In this document: piece after piece, positions 22,204 through 30,417 of the stretch | Position numbering within the stretch: position 1 is the first letter of the stretch | Layout of the letters: each line of letters opens with the position of its first letter | From: Clostridiales bacterium | Lineage (GTDB): Bacteria; Bacillota; Clostridia; Oscillospirales; Oscillospiraceae | NCBI GenBank assembly: GCA_019418025.1 | Contig: DYCR01000024.1 | Location: forward strand, 1 to 32,996 | Reading direction: 5' to 3' | DNA length: 32,996 nt | Notes under the pieces: generated by a model | What the model was told of the DNA's origin: nothing | The model's database searches: none | Seen by the model: the letters and a program-made list of their open reading frames with translations, nothing else | Translations under genes and position numbers: made by a program

Positions 22204-23550
22204 TTAATAATGATATCTCTTCCGATGGACGAGAATAAAGACGATCGTCCCCACCGCCGCCAGAAGCTCCGCTGCCGTTGTGGCCACCCAAATCCCATCT
22301 ACCCCCCAGAACAAAGGAAACAGCAGGACCGTCAGCACCTGATACACCAGAGTGCGCAAAACCGACAGGATCGCAGAGGTCAGTCCGTCGTTCAGCGCCG
22401 TGAAAAATGCCGATCCAAAAATGGCAATTCCGGCAAACAGGAAGGAAAAGGAATAAAGAAAGAAGCCTCGCAGGGTGATTTCCAGAAGTCCTTTGTCATA
22501 TCCGGTGAACAGTTCGGAAAGAGGCCTTGCCATACATTCCGATATGACGAACATCAGAACGGAGCTGATCGTCAGGATCACCAGACTTTTGCGCAGCAGG
22601 CTGCGCAGCTCCCAATGGTTCTGCGCGCCGAAATGATAGCTGACAATAGGGGCCATCCCCACGGAATACCCGATAAAGATCGCAAGGAAGATCAGGTTTA
22701 CGTACAACAGCACACCATAGGCGGCGATCCCGTCCTCTCCCACGTATTTCAGCAGCTGAACATTGTACATCATCCCCACAATGGACATGGAAATGTTGTT
22801 CAGCAGCTCGGATGCACCGTTGGTGCAGGTTTTCAGCATAGCCTTTCCGTCCCACCTGCATCTGCCCAAGCGCAGCAGGCTGCTGTTCCTGCACGCAAAA
22901 TAAAGGACTGGGACAAGACCGCCGATGTACTGACTGAGGGCAGAGGCCGCTGCTGCACCTGCAAGCCCCCAAGACAGCACCGCAACGAACAGTGCATCCA
23001 GAACCACATTGGTGATCCCGGCGAAAATGGTCGCATACAGGCCAAGCTTCGGCTTTCCCGCGGTGGCGCACAGATTCTGAAAGGCATATTGCAGCACACA
23101 TCCGGGCAGCCCCAGCAGATACACCCGGGCATACAGCACGCTGTCCTCCAGAAGCTGACCCTCGGCACCGAAGTATACCGCCACAGAGCGCACCACCCAC
23201 AGCCCCAGAACCATCAGCACCACACCGCAGGCAGCGGCTGAATAGATGATCATGGAGAAGATCTCATTGGCCTGCCTATGATGCCCCTCACCGATGGTCT
23301 TTGCGATCAGCGCACTGCCGCCTGTGCCGAACATAAAGCCCACACCGCTCAGGATCATCAGCAGCGGAAAAATAAAATTCAGCGCAGTAAATGGGGTCTT
23401 TCCCACAAAATTGGATACGAATAAGCCGTCCACCACGCTGTAAATAGAGGACACCACCAGCATGATGATGCACGGGAAGGTATAGCGCAGCAGCCTTCCA
23501 TAGGTAAAATGCTGTGAAAGCTCGAGCATGCCGTGTTTCTTCATTGTCAT
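22204..23550 (-). CDS. MATE-family efflux transporter
   Basis: The 448-residue protein has about 12 membrane helices in two similar halves, with MATE-typical segments such as SSIYSVVDGLFVSNFVG near the N terminus and GFMFGTGGSALIAKTIGEG. MATE proteins expel cationic drugs using sodium or proton gradients. The ATG at 23550 overlaps the stop of the upstream marR (ATGA), so the pair is translationally coupled. A longer reading frame extending to 23859 lies over marR and is not used. Expression is probably controlled by the MarR protein. Confidence 0.9.
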   Translation of the reverse strand: MTMKKHGMLELSQHFTYGRLLRYTFPCIIMLVVSSIYSVVDGLFVSNFVGKTPFTALNFIFPLLMILSGVGFMFGTGGSALIAKTIGEGHHRQANEIFSMIIYSAAACGVVLMVLGLWVVRSVAVYFGAEGQLLEDSVLYARVYLLGLPGCVLQYAFQNLCATAGKPKLGLYATIFAGITNVVLDALFVAVLSWGLAGAAAASALSQYIGGLVPVLYFACRNSSLLRLGRCRWDGKAMLKTCTNGASELLNNISMSIVGMMYNVQLLKYVGEDGIAAYGVLLYVNLIFLAIFIGYSVGMAPIVSYHFGAQNHWELRSLLRKSLVILTISSVLMFVISECMARPLSELFTGYDKGLLEITLRGFFLYSFSFLFAGIAIFGSAFFTALNDGLTSAILSVLRTLVYQVLTVLLFPLFWGVDGIWVATTAAELLAAVGTIVFILVHRKRYHY

Positions 23551-23987
23551 GTCATCTGTCCTGCCTTTTCTTTCAATGAATGGAGGAATCGTTCGGTCAG
23601 CTCCAAATACTTCTCCAAGTCCGCTTCCTCCCATGAGCTGTAAACACTTTCTTCCATCTGCATCATCCGCAGGATGGTTTTCTCTGTATAGCGTTTGCCC
23701 TGCTCGGTCAGGCAGACCCGTTTGGATTTTCCGTCGATGGCCTCCAAATGAACCACGCCCTCCTGTTCCAGCTTGCGGATGGAGGAATGGATCGTCTGCT
23801 TGCTCAGTCCTGAGCATCGGCAAAGCTCCCCCAAGGGCAGACTGCCGCCCTCGCAGCATATGTTGTACAGGATCAAGGTGGCGCTGTCGCTGATCCCCAA
23901 TTTCACGGAAATATCATGATAAACCGCCGTTATCTCGCTGTATAGGTTGTTATAGCGCCTTAATTTGTTGGAAATGATGTATTGCAT
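23547..23987 (-). CDS. MarR-family transcriptional regulator
   Basis: The 146-residue protein has the winged helix-turn-helix of MarR (about residues 38-105): PLGELCRCSGLSKQTIHSSIRKLEQEGVV, then a wing with KSKRVCLTEQGKRY. MarR proteins are ligand-responsive repressors. GGAGG lies 7 bases before the ATG. The gene is the first in a marR-MATE operon, with a MarR-like dyad over its own promoter. This is the classic arrangement of autoregulated drug efflux. Confidence 0.9.
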   Translation of the reverse strand: MQYIISNKLRRYNNLYSEITAVYHDISVKLGISDSATLILYNICCEGGSLPLGELCRCSGLSKQTIHSSIRKLEQEGVVHLEAIDGKSKRVCLTEQGKRYTEKTILRMMQMEESVYSSWEEADLEKYLELTERFLHSLKEKAGQMT

Positions 23988-24000
23988 AGAACGTCCTCCG

Positions 24001-24052
24001 TTTGTCCGATTTCATACCATCGCAGTATAGTACGAAATCAGACAAAAGTCAA
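24001..24052 (-). promoter_or_regulatory. marR-MATE promoter with operator dyad
   Basis: On the minus strand TTGACT (24052-24047) and TATACT (24029-24024) are 17 bases apart. A 17-base arm (24030-24046) fills this spacer and recurs inverted at 24001-24017 with 15 of 17 positions matching, the second arm covering the start site. It is a natural repressor site for MarR. Confidence 0.75.
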
Positions 24053-24117
24053 GGATAAATTGCACAAGAATACTGTCCTGATTTAGTATATATTTTTCAC
24101 ATTTATTCACTTGTGCC

Positions 24118-24164
24118 ATTCTATATCTTGTGTTACTATCTAATTATTGCACAACATCTTGTAC
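24118..24164 (+). promoter_or_regulatory. Pair of NrdR boxes upstream of nrdA-nrdB
   Basis: Sites ATTCTATATCTTGTGT (24118-24133) and GCACAACATCTTGTAC (24149-24164) match the NrdR consensus; the first shares 13 consecutive positions (CTATATCTTGTGT). They start 31 bp apart, as in known tandem NrdR boxes. A weak promoter, TTGTGC (24111-24116) and TACTAT (24134-24139), would place box 1 between -35 and -10. Confidence 0.78.
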
Positions 24165-24178
24165 TCGGAGGAATCTAT

Positions 24179-26710
24179 ATGTGGATCATCAAACGCACCG
24201 GTCATCAGGAACAGTACCAGCCGGAGAAAATCAAATCCGCAATTTCAAGGGTTTTCATCAGCACAGGCAGCACCCTGCCCCCTCAGCAGTCTGACCTGCT
24301 GCTTTCTAAAGTAGAACAAAAGATTCAGGCAAAAATCGAAAATCAGGCAACGATCTCTGTGGAAGAGATCCAAGATTTTGTAGAACGCACCCTGATGGAG
24401 GAAAACTACTATCAGGAGATGAAGAACTATATCCTCTATCGGGAGGAGCGCACCAAAAAGCGCCGCTCCCGCTATGCCATCACCCAGATGCTCCCTGAGA
24501 TCCCTCAGCTGTCGGCGGTCCTGACGGATATCCAGAAGGAGTTCACCGAGGAGCCTTACGATCTGGAGCTGCTTCATGCCAAGTTTCAGGCATTGGCAAA
24601 ACCCGACCTTGCCGACAAAGAGAAGCTTGACATGCTGATCAAGGCCGCCGTTGAGCGCACCACTCAGGAAGCCCCCCGTTGGGAGAATATCGCCGCGCGC
24701 CTGCTGATGCTGAAGTTCAACCTGAACCTTGCGCAGATTCTGGAGCGCAACCATATCGGCAGCTTCTATGAAAAACTGGTCTACCTGACCGAGCAGGGCC
24801 TTTACGGCGACTACATCCTCAGCGCCTACTCCCAAAGCCAGATTGAGGAGTTTGCATCATGGATCTGCCCGGAGCGCAACAATCTGTTCAACTACTCCGG
24901 CCTGTCCCTGCTTCTGGACCGCTATATCATCCGCACCGGAAAGGGTGTCCCCATGGAATCCCCTCAGGAGATGTTCATGGGCATCGCCATGCATCTGGCC
25001 ATGAACGAGAAAACCGACCGCAGCGGATGGGTCCGTCGTTTCTACGATATGCTCAGCCTATTGCAGGTTACCATGGCCACCCCCACCCTTTCCAATGCCC
25101 GGAAGCCCTTCCATCAGCTTTCCTCCTGCTTTATCGACACCGTCCCCGACAGTCTGGACGGCATCTACCGCAGCATCGACAATTTCGCCAAGGTCAGCAA
25201 ATTCGGCGGCGGCATGGGCATGTACTTCGGCAAGGTGCGGGCCACCGGCAGCAGCATCCGCGGATTTGAAGGTGCCGCCGGCGGCGTGATCCGCTGGATC
25301 CGTTTGGCAAACGACACCGCCGTTGCCGTGGACCAGCTTGGCGTCCGTCAAGGCGCCGTTGCGGTCTATCTCGATGTATGGCACAGGGATCTTCCGGAAT
25401 TTTTGAATCTGCGCACCAACAACGGCGATGACCGCATGAAGGCCCACGACGTATTCCCCGCCGTCTGCTATCCCGATTACTTCTGGGAGCAGGCCCGAGA
25501 CAATCTGGAAGGCGACTGGTATCTGATGTGCCCCCACGAGATCCTGAACGTGAAAGGATATGCACTGGAGGACTCCTACGGTGAGGAATGGACCCGGAAG
25601 TATCTGGACTGCGTCCACGACAGCCGCATCCACAAGCGTGTGATCCCCATTAAGGATATCATCCGCCTGATCATCAAGAGCGCCGTGGAAACCGGCACGC
25701 CCTTCACCTTCAACCGGGACACCGTCAACCGCGCCAACCCCAACCGCCACCGGGGCATCATCTATTGCAGCAACCTCTGCACCGAGATCGCTCAGAACAT
25801 GAGCGCCATTTCTCAGGTGGAGGAGTCCATTCAGCAGATCAACGGCGAGACCGTGGTGGTCAACATCACAAAGCCCGGTGAATTCGTCGTCTGCAATCTG
25901 GCAAGCCTCTCCCTTGGCAACATCGATCTTGAGGATCAGCAGCAGCTGCAATTCATCACCGAAAGTGCTGTCCGTGCGCTGGACAACGTGATCGACCTGA
26001 ACTTCTTCCCGGTCCCCTACGCAAAGGTGAACAACGAAAAATACCGCCCCATCGGACTGGGTGTCAGCGGCTACCACCATATGCTGGCAAAGCGGGGCAT
26101 TCCTTGGGAAAGCGATGCCCACCTCGAATTTGCCGAAAAGGTATTCTCCGACATTCACTATGCCACTGTCTTAGCAAGCTGCAAGATCGCTCAGGAAAAG
26201 GGCGCATACGCCTACTTCGAGGGCAGCCTCTGGCAGACCGGTGCATATTTTGACGAGCGCGGCCTGACCGACGACCGCTGGAGCCTGCTCCGTCAGCAGG
26301 TCATGCAGCACGGACTGCGCAACGGCTACCTGCTCGCCACCGCTCCCACCAGCAGCACCAGTATCATCGCCGGAACCACCGCCGGACTGGACCCCATCAT
26401 GAACCGCTATTTCCTCGAGGAGAAAAAGAGCGGCCTGATGCCCCGTGTTGCACCGGAGCTTTCCATGAAAACCTTCTGGTATTACAAAAATGCCCACCTG
26501 ATCGACCAGACATGGTCTGTCCGCGCCTGCGGTATCCGTCAGCGTCACATCGATCAGGCCCAGAGCATGAACCTTTATATCACCAACGAATATACCTTCC
26601 GTCAGGTACTGAATCTGTATCTTCTGGCATGGGAGCAGGGTGTTAAGACCGTTTACTACATCCGCTCGAAGAGTCTGGAGGTAGAAGAGTGCGATGCCTG
26701 CTCATCATAA
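24179..26710 (+). CDS. nrdA: Class I ribonucleotide reductase large (alpha) subunit
   Basis: The 843-residue protein starts with an ATP-cone (1-95; WIIKRTGHQEQYQPEKIKSAI) for dATP regulation. The barrel carries the expected residues. One redox cysteine is in QLSSCFIDTVPDS; the catalytic N-x-C-x-E is NLCTEIAQN, and the partner cysteine is in FVVCNLASLS. Tyr826-Tyr827 (TVYYIRS) matches the radical-transfer tyrosine pair. The C-terminal Cys838/Cys841 pair (CDACSS) takes electrons from thioredoxin or glutaredoxin. It reduces NDPs with NrdB, whose gene begins 10 bases later. GGAGGA precedes the ATG at 24179; upstream ATG codons lie inside the operator region. Confidence 0.95.
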   Translation: MWIIKRTGHQEQYQPEKIKSAISRVFISTGSTLPPQQSDLLLSKVEQKIQAKIENQATISVEEIQDFVERTLMEENYYQEMKNYILYREERTKKRRSRYAITQMLPEIPQLSAVLTDIQKEFTEEPYDLELLHAKFQALAKPDLADKEKLDMLIKAAVERTTQEAPRWENIAARLLMLKFNLNLAQILERNHIGSFYEKLVYLTEQGLYGDYILSAYSQSQIEEFASWICPERNNLFNYSGLSLLLDRYIIRTGKGVPMESPQEMFMGIAMHLAMNEKTDRSGWVRRFYDMLSLLQVTMATPTLSNARKPFHQLSSCFIDTVPDSLDGIYRSIDNFAKVSKFGGGMGMYFGKVRATGSSIRGFEGAAGGVIRWIRLANDTAVAVDQLGVRQGAVAVYLDVWHRDLPEFLNLRTNNGDDRMKAHDVFPAVCYPDYFWEQARDNLEGDWYLMCPHEILNVKGYALEDSYGEEWTRKYLDCVHDSRIHKRVIPIKDIIRLIIKSAVETGTPFTFNRDTVNRANPNRHRGIIYCSNLCTEIAQNMSAISQVEESIQQINGETVVVNITKPGEFVVCNLASLSLGNIDLEDQQQLQFITESAVRALDNVIDLNFFPVPYAKVNNEKYRPIGLGVSGYHHMLAKRGIPWESDAHLEFAEKVFSDIHYATVLASCKIAQEKGAYAYFEGSLWQTGAYFDERGLTDDRWSLLRQQVMQHGLRNGYLLATAPTSSTSIIAGTTAGLDPIMNRYFLEEKKSGLMPRVAPELSMKTFWYYKNAHLIDQTWSVRACGIRQRHIDQAQSMNLYITNEYTFRQVLNLYLLAWEQGVKTVYYIRSKSLEVEECDACSS

Positions 26711-26720
26711 GGAGAATGAC

Positions 26721-27764
26721 ATGAACGTGCTGAATAAGAAACCCCTGTTTAATCCCGCCGGCGACACCGATGTGCGCCTGCGCCGTATGATCGGCGGCAA
26801 CACCACAAACCTCAACGACTTCAACAACATGAAGTACGAGTGGGTCAGCGACTGGTATCGGCAGGCCATGAACAATTTCTGGGTGCCGGAGGAGATCAAT
26901 CTGGGTACCGATATCAAAGACTATCGCAAGCTCCCCGCCCCTGAGCGCCGGGCCTATGACAAGATCCTGTCGTTTTTGATCTTCCTCGACAGCATCCAGT
27001 CTGCCAACCTGCCCCAGATCGGCTCTTATATCACCGCCAACGAGATCAACCTCTGTCTGGCCATCCAGACCTTTCAGGAGGCTGTACACAGCCAGAGCTA
27101 CAGCTACATGCTCGACACCATCTGCGAGCCTCAGGAGCGCACCGATGTGCTTTACCAGTGGAAGGATGACCCCAGACTGCTGGAGCGCAACGAGTTTATC
27201 GGAAATCTCTACAACGAATTTCAGAAGGATCAATCCCCTGAGACCCTCGTCCGCACCTTGGTTGCAAACTACATTCTGGAGGGCATCTATTTTTACAGCG
27301 GCTTTATGTTCTTTTACAATCTGGGCCGCAATCAGCGCATGCCCGGCAGTGTTCAGGAGATCCGCTACATCAATCGGGACGAGAACACCCACCTGTGGCT
27401 GTTCCGCAACATTCTGCTGGAGCTGAAGCAGGAGTCCCCCGAGCTGTTCACCGATGCCCACGTGGACGTCTACCGCTCCATGATCCGGGAAGGCTGCGAG
27501 CAGGAGATCCGTTGGGGCCACTATGTCATCGGCGATGATGTGCAGGGTCTGAACCGCAGCATGGTCACCGATTACATCCAGTATCTGGGAAATCTGCGCT
27601 GCACCAATCTGGGCTTCCCCCCCATTTATGAGGGCCACGATAAGGAGCCCGACAGCATGAGCTGGGTCAGCCAATTCTCCAACGCCAACATGATCAAAAC
27701 CGATTTCTTCGAGGCAAGAAGCACCGCCTATGCAAAAAGCAGCGCCCTCGTTGACGATCTTTAA
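26721..27764 (+). CDS. nrdB: Class I ribonucleotide reductase small (beta) subunit
   Basis: The 347-residue protein has the full diiron set with the spacing of Escherichia coli NrdB. Asp90 is followed by Glu120 and His123 (EAVHSQSY), Glu187 (LEGIYFY), then Glu221 and His224 (RDENTH). The radical tyrosine Tyr127 is present four residues after His123, so this is a tyrosyl-radical (or equivalent metal-tyrosyl) subunit, not the Tyr-less type. Its cofactor forms with oxygen. No nrdI flavodoxin gene is beside it. AAGGAG precedes the ATG at 26721. The terminator follows at 27800. Confidence 0.94.
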   Translation: MNVLNKKPLFNPAGDTDVRLRRMIGGNTTNLNDFNNMKYEWVSDWYRQAMNNFWVPEEINLGTDIKDYRKLPAPERRAYDKILSFLIFLDSIQSANLPQIGSYITANEINLCLAIQTFQEAVHSQSYSYMLDTICEPQERTDVLYQWKDDPRLLERNEFIGNLYNEFQKDQSPETLVRTLVANYILEGIYFYSGFMFFYNLGRNQRMPGSVQEIRYINRDENTHLWLFRNILLELKQESPELFTDAHVDVYRSMIREGCEQEIRWGHYVIGDDVQGLNRSMVTDYIQYLGNLRCTNLGFPPIYEGHDKEPDSMSWVSQFSNANMIKTDFFEARSTAYAKSSALVDDL

Positions 27765-27799
27765 GCCAAATGTTACGACGCAGTCCCCTTCCACAGGCC

Positions 27800-27827
27800 A
27801 AACGCTCCCCTTATGGGGAGCGTTTTT
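27800..27827 (+). terminator. Terminator of nrdA-nrdB
   Basis: AAACGCTCCCC (27800-27810) and GGGGAGCGTTT (27815-27825) form an 11-bp stem around TTAT, followed by T residues. Confidence 0.88.
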
Positions 27828-27878
27828 GCTTTGTTACATTTTATTAACATATGAGCCATATATCCATCATGAACATCA

Positions 27879-27887
27879 TGGTAAAAT
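27879..27887 (+). promoter_or_regulatory. Candidate promoter of the second MmpL gene
   Basis: An extended -10 (TG-G-TAAAAT, 27879-27887) and a further TAGAAT (27892-27897) lie about 80 bases upstream of the ATG at 27973. No convincing -35 is seen. Confidence 0.4.
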
Positions 27888-27915
27888 AGTGTAGAATTAT
27901 GGGTTGCGATCAATC

Positions 27916-27949
27916 TGCATGCTGCACCTATGGATGTGCGGCGCATGCA
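27916..27949 (+). promoter_or_regulatory. 5' UTR hairpin before the second MmpL gene
   Basis: TGCATGC (27916-27922) pairs with GCATGCA (27943-27949), and GCAC (27924-27927) with GTGC (27936-27939), with a small asymmetric internal loop. It precedes the GGGGAG ribosome binding site at 27961 and could affect translation or mRNA stability. Confidence 0.3.
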
Positions 27950-27972
27950 TATCATGCATTGGGGAGTCATTT

Positions 27973-30417
27973 ATGAAACATAACAACGAAAACCGTGGAA
28001 TATTCCACAAAATCGCCACATTCATTGTGGACAAACGCCATCTATTCTTCGTTCTGTACACATTTGCCATTATTTTCTGCATTTTTTCCATGAACTGGGT
28101 CAATGTGGAAAATGATATCACCAGCTACCTGCCTGAGGACACCGAGACCCGGCAGGGCATTGTGACCATGAACGATAACTTCGCCACCTTTGCCACGGCA
28201 CGCATCATGGTGTCCAACGTCACCTACGAGACCGCACAGCAGCTAGTCGATACCTTCACCGATATCGACGGCGTTGAGCTGGTCATGTTCGATGACACGC
28301 AGGATCACTACAAGGATGCCACCGCTCTGTTCGACGTCACCTTTGATGGCAACAACAATGACCCGAGCAGCCTGAATGCCATGGAGCAGATCCGTGAGGC
28401 AACCGAGGGGTACGACGTTTCCATCGACACCCTGATCGGCTACGATGACAAGGTCATGCTGCAAGAAGAGATGACGACCATCCTGATCATTGCGGCATTC
28501 ATCATCATTCTGGTGCTGACCCTGACCTCCCGGGCCTATGCCGAGGTCCCCGTGCTGCTCATCACATTCTCGGTGGCTGCCCTGCTGAACATGGGCACCA
28601 ACTTCATTTTCGGAAAGATCAGCTTTATTTCCGATTCCATCGCCGTTGTGCTGCAGCTTGCTCTGGCCATCGACTACGCCATCATCCTGTGCCACCGGTT
28701 CTCTGATGAGCATGAAACCAAGAACACCCGGGACGCCTGTATCGACGCTCTGGCAAAGTCCATTCCGGAAATCTGCGCTTCCTCTCTGACCACCATCAGC
28801 GGTCTGGCTGCACTGGCATTCATGAAATTCTCTCTGGGACTTGACATGTCCATGGTCCTGATCAAGTCCATTTTCCTGAGCCTGCTGTCCGTGTTCACTC
28901 TGATGCCGGGACTTCTGATCCTGTTCAGCCCGCTGATCGACAAGACCAAGCACAAGAAGCTGCTGCCCAACATCACCCCCATCGGCAAGTTTGCCGTCCT
29001 GTCCCGCCGGGTGGTGCCGCTGCTGTTCGTGCTGATGCTGGGCGGCGCTTTCTGGCTGTCCAACCAGTGTCCCTATTCTTACAGCTTCACCGATATCAAA
29101 ACATCCAAAATGGCCGACCGTCAGGTTGCCTATTTCAAGATCAAGGACACCTTCGGCACCAGCAACATGGTGGCACTGGTGGTCCCCAGCGGAAACTATG
29201 AAGCCGAAAAAGCCATATTGGAAAAGCTGGAGGATATGCCTCAGGTCAAAAGCACCATGGGCCTTGCAACCATGGAGGTCATGGACGGATACAGCCTGAC
29301 CGACGCCCTGACCCCAAGAGAGTTTGCAGAGCTGCTGGACTTTGACTATGAGGTGGCGCAGGTGCTTTACAGCGCCTATGCCGCCCAGAACAGCCAATAC
29401 GGTGAGATCCTGAACGGGCTGAGCGAATACCGCATTCCTCTTTTTGATCTGTTTGTGTTCCTGAAAGACCGCATGCAGACCCACAACATTGTGCTTGACG
29501 GCAAGGATCAGGAAACCATGGATCAGCTGTTTGATCAGCTGGACACCGCACAGCAGCAAATGCGCAGCGATCAATACAGCCGAATGGTGGTATTTCTGAA
29601 TCTGCCGGAGGAAGGGGACGAGACGTATGCCTTCCTCGACACCATGCGTCAGCTCATGGCTGAACACTATGACAGCAACTATTACGTGGTGGGCAACTCC
29701 ACCAGTTCCCGGGATCTTTCCTCCTCCTTTGCCTCTGACAACCTGATGATCAGCATTCTTTCTGCGCTGTTCGTCATCGTGGTGCTGCTGTTTACCTTCC
29801 AGTCCGCGGCGCTTCCCGTGCTGCTGATCGTGGTGATCCAAGGCAGTATCTGGATCAACTTCTCCTTCCCCACTCTGATGAATCAGCCTCTTTATTTCTT
29901 GGGCTACCTGATCGTCAGCGCCATTCAGATGGGTGCAAACATCGACTATGCCATCGTCATCTCCAGTCACTATCAGGAGAAGAAAGCCTATATGCCCCAC
30001 AAGGAAGCCATCGTGCATGCGCTCAATGCTGCATTCCCCACGGTGTTCACCTCCGGCAGCATCATGGCCGCTGCCGGTCTGCTGATCGGCAACCTGTCTG
30101 CACAGCCCGTTGTTTCCATCATGGGCACCTGTCTGGGCAGAGGCACCATCATCTCCATCGTTTTGGTTCTGGGTGTTCTCCCTGCCTTCCTCGTACTGGG
30201 TGACTCCTTCATCGAGCGGACTCGCTTCCGCATCAAAATGATGGTTCCGGCCGCCAAGACCGCCACCGGCTCGGTCCGGGTCCAGGGACACATCCGCGGA
30301 TACGTCTCCGGCATGGTGGATGCCGACTTTGACGGTGTCCTCCACGGGGAGCTGAACGCCACCGTTTCCACCGACGAAGCGGTTACTACTCACGAAGGAG
30401 GTGCCGAGCATGAATAA
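27973..30417 (+). CDS. MmpL/RND-superfamily transporter with cytoplasmic tail
   Basis: The 814-residue protein has the duplicated MmpL plan with Asp234-Tyr (LAIDYAIILCHRF) and Asp658-Tyr (GANIDYAIVISSHY) in the two halves. The second extracellular domain (about 375-590) is larger than in the first MmpL of this window. Unlike that protein it has an extra C-terminal tail (757-814) with glycine-rich alternating residues such as VRVQGHIRGYVSGMVDADF, which looks like short beta-turn repeats. GGGGAG precedes the ATG at 27973. The next gene overlaps the last codons by eight bases, so the two are coupled. The exported substrate is unknown. Confidence 0.85.
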   Translation: MKHNNENRGIFHKIATFIVDKRHLFFVLYTFAIIFCIFSMNWVNVENDITSYLPEDTETRQGIVTMNDNFATFATARIMVSNVTYETAQQLVDTFTDIDGVELVMFDDTQDHYKDATALFDVTFDGNNNDPSSLNAMEQIREATEGYDVSIDTLIGYDDKVMLQEEMTTILIIAAFIIILVLTLTSRAYAEVPVLLITFSVAALLNMGTNFIFGKISFISDSIAVVLQLALAIDYAIILCHRFSDEHETKNTRDACIDALAKSIPEICASSLTTISGLAALAFMKFSLGLDMSMVLIKSIFLSLLSVFTLMPGLLILFSPLIDKTKHKKLLPNITPIGKFAVLSRRVVPLLFVLMLGGAFWLSNQCPYSYSFTDIKTSKMADRQVAYFKIKDTFGTSNMVALVVPSGNYEAEKAILEKLEDMPQVKSTMGLATMEVMDGYSLTDALTPREFAELLDFDYEVAQVLYSAYAAQNSQYGEILNGLSEYRIPLFDLFVFLKDRMQTHNIVLDGKDQETMDQLFDQLDTAQQQMRSDQYSRMVVFLNLPEEGDETYAFLDTMRQLMAEHYDSNYYVVGNSTSSRDLSSSFASDNLMISILSALFVIVVLLFTFQSAALPVLLIVVIQGSIWINFSFPTLMNQPLYFLGYLIVSAIQMGANIDYAIVISSHYQEKKAYMPHKEAIVHALNAAFPTVFTSGSIMAAAGLLIGNLSAQPVVSIMGTCLGRGTIISIVLVLGVLPAFLVLGDSFIERTRFRIKMMVPAAKTATGSVRVQGHIRGYVSGMVDADFDGVLHGELNATVSTDEAVTTHEGGAEHE

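Noticed and set aside
23551..23859. Longer start for the MATE gene
   Set aside because: The extension overlaps marR in another frame and is not membrane-like; the ATGA-coupled start fits better.
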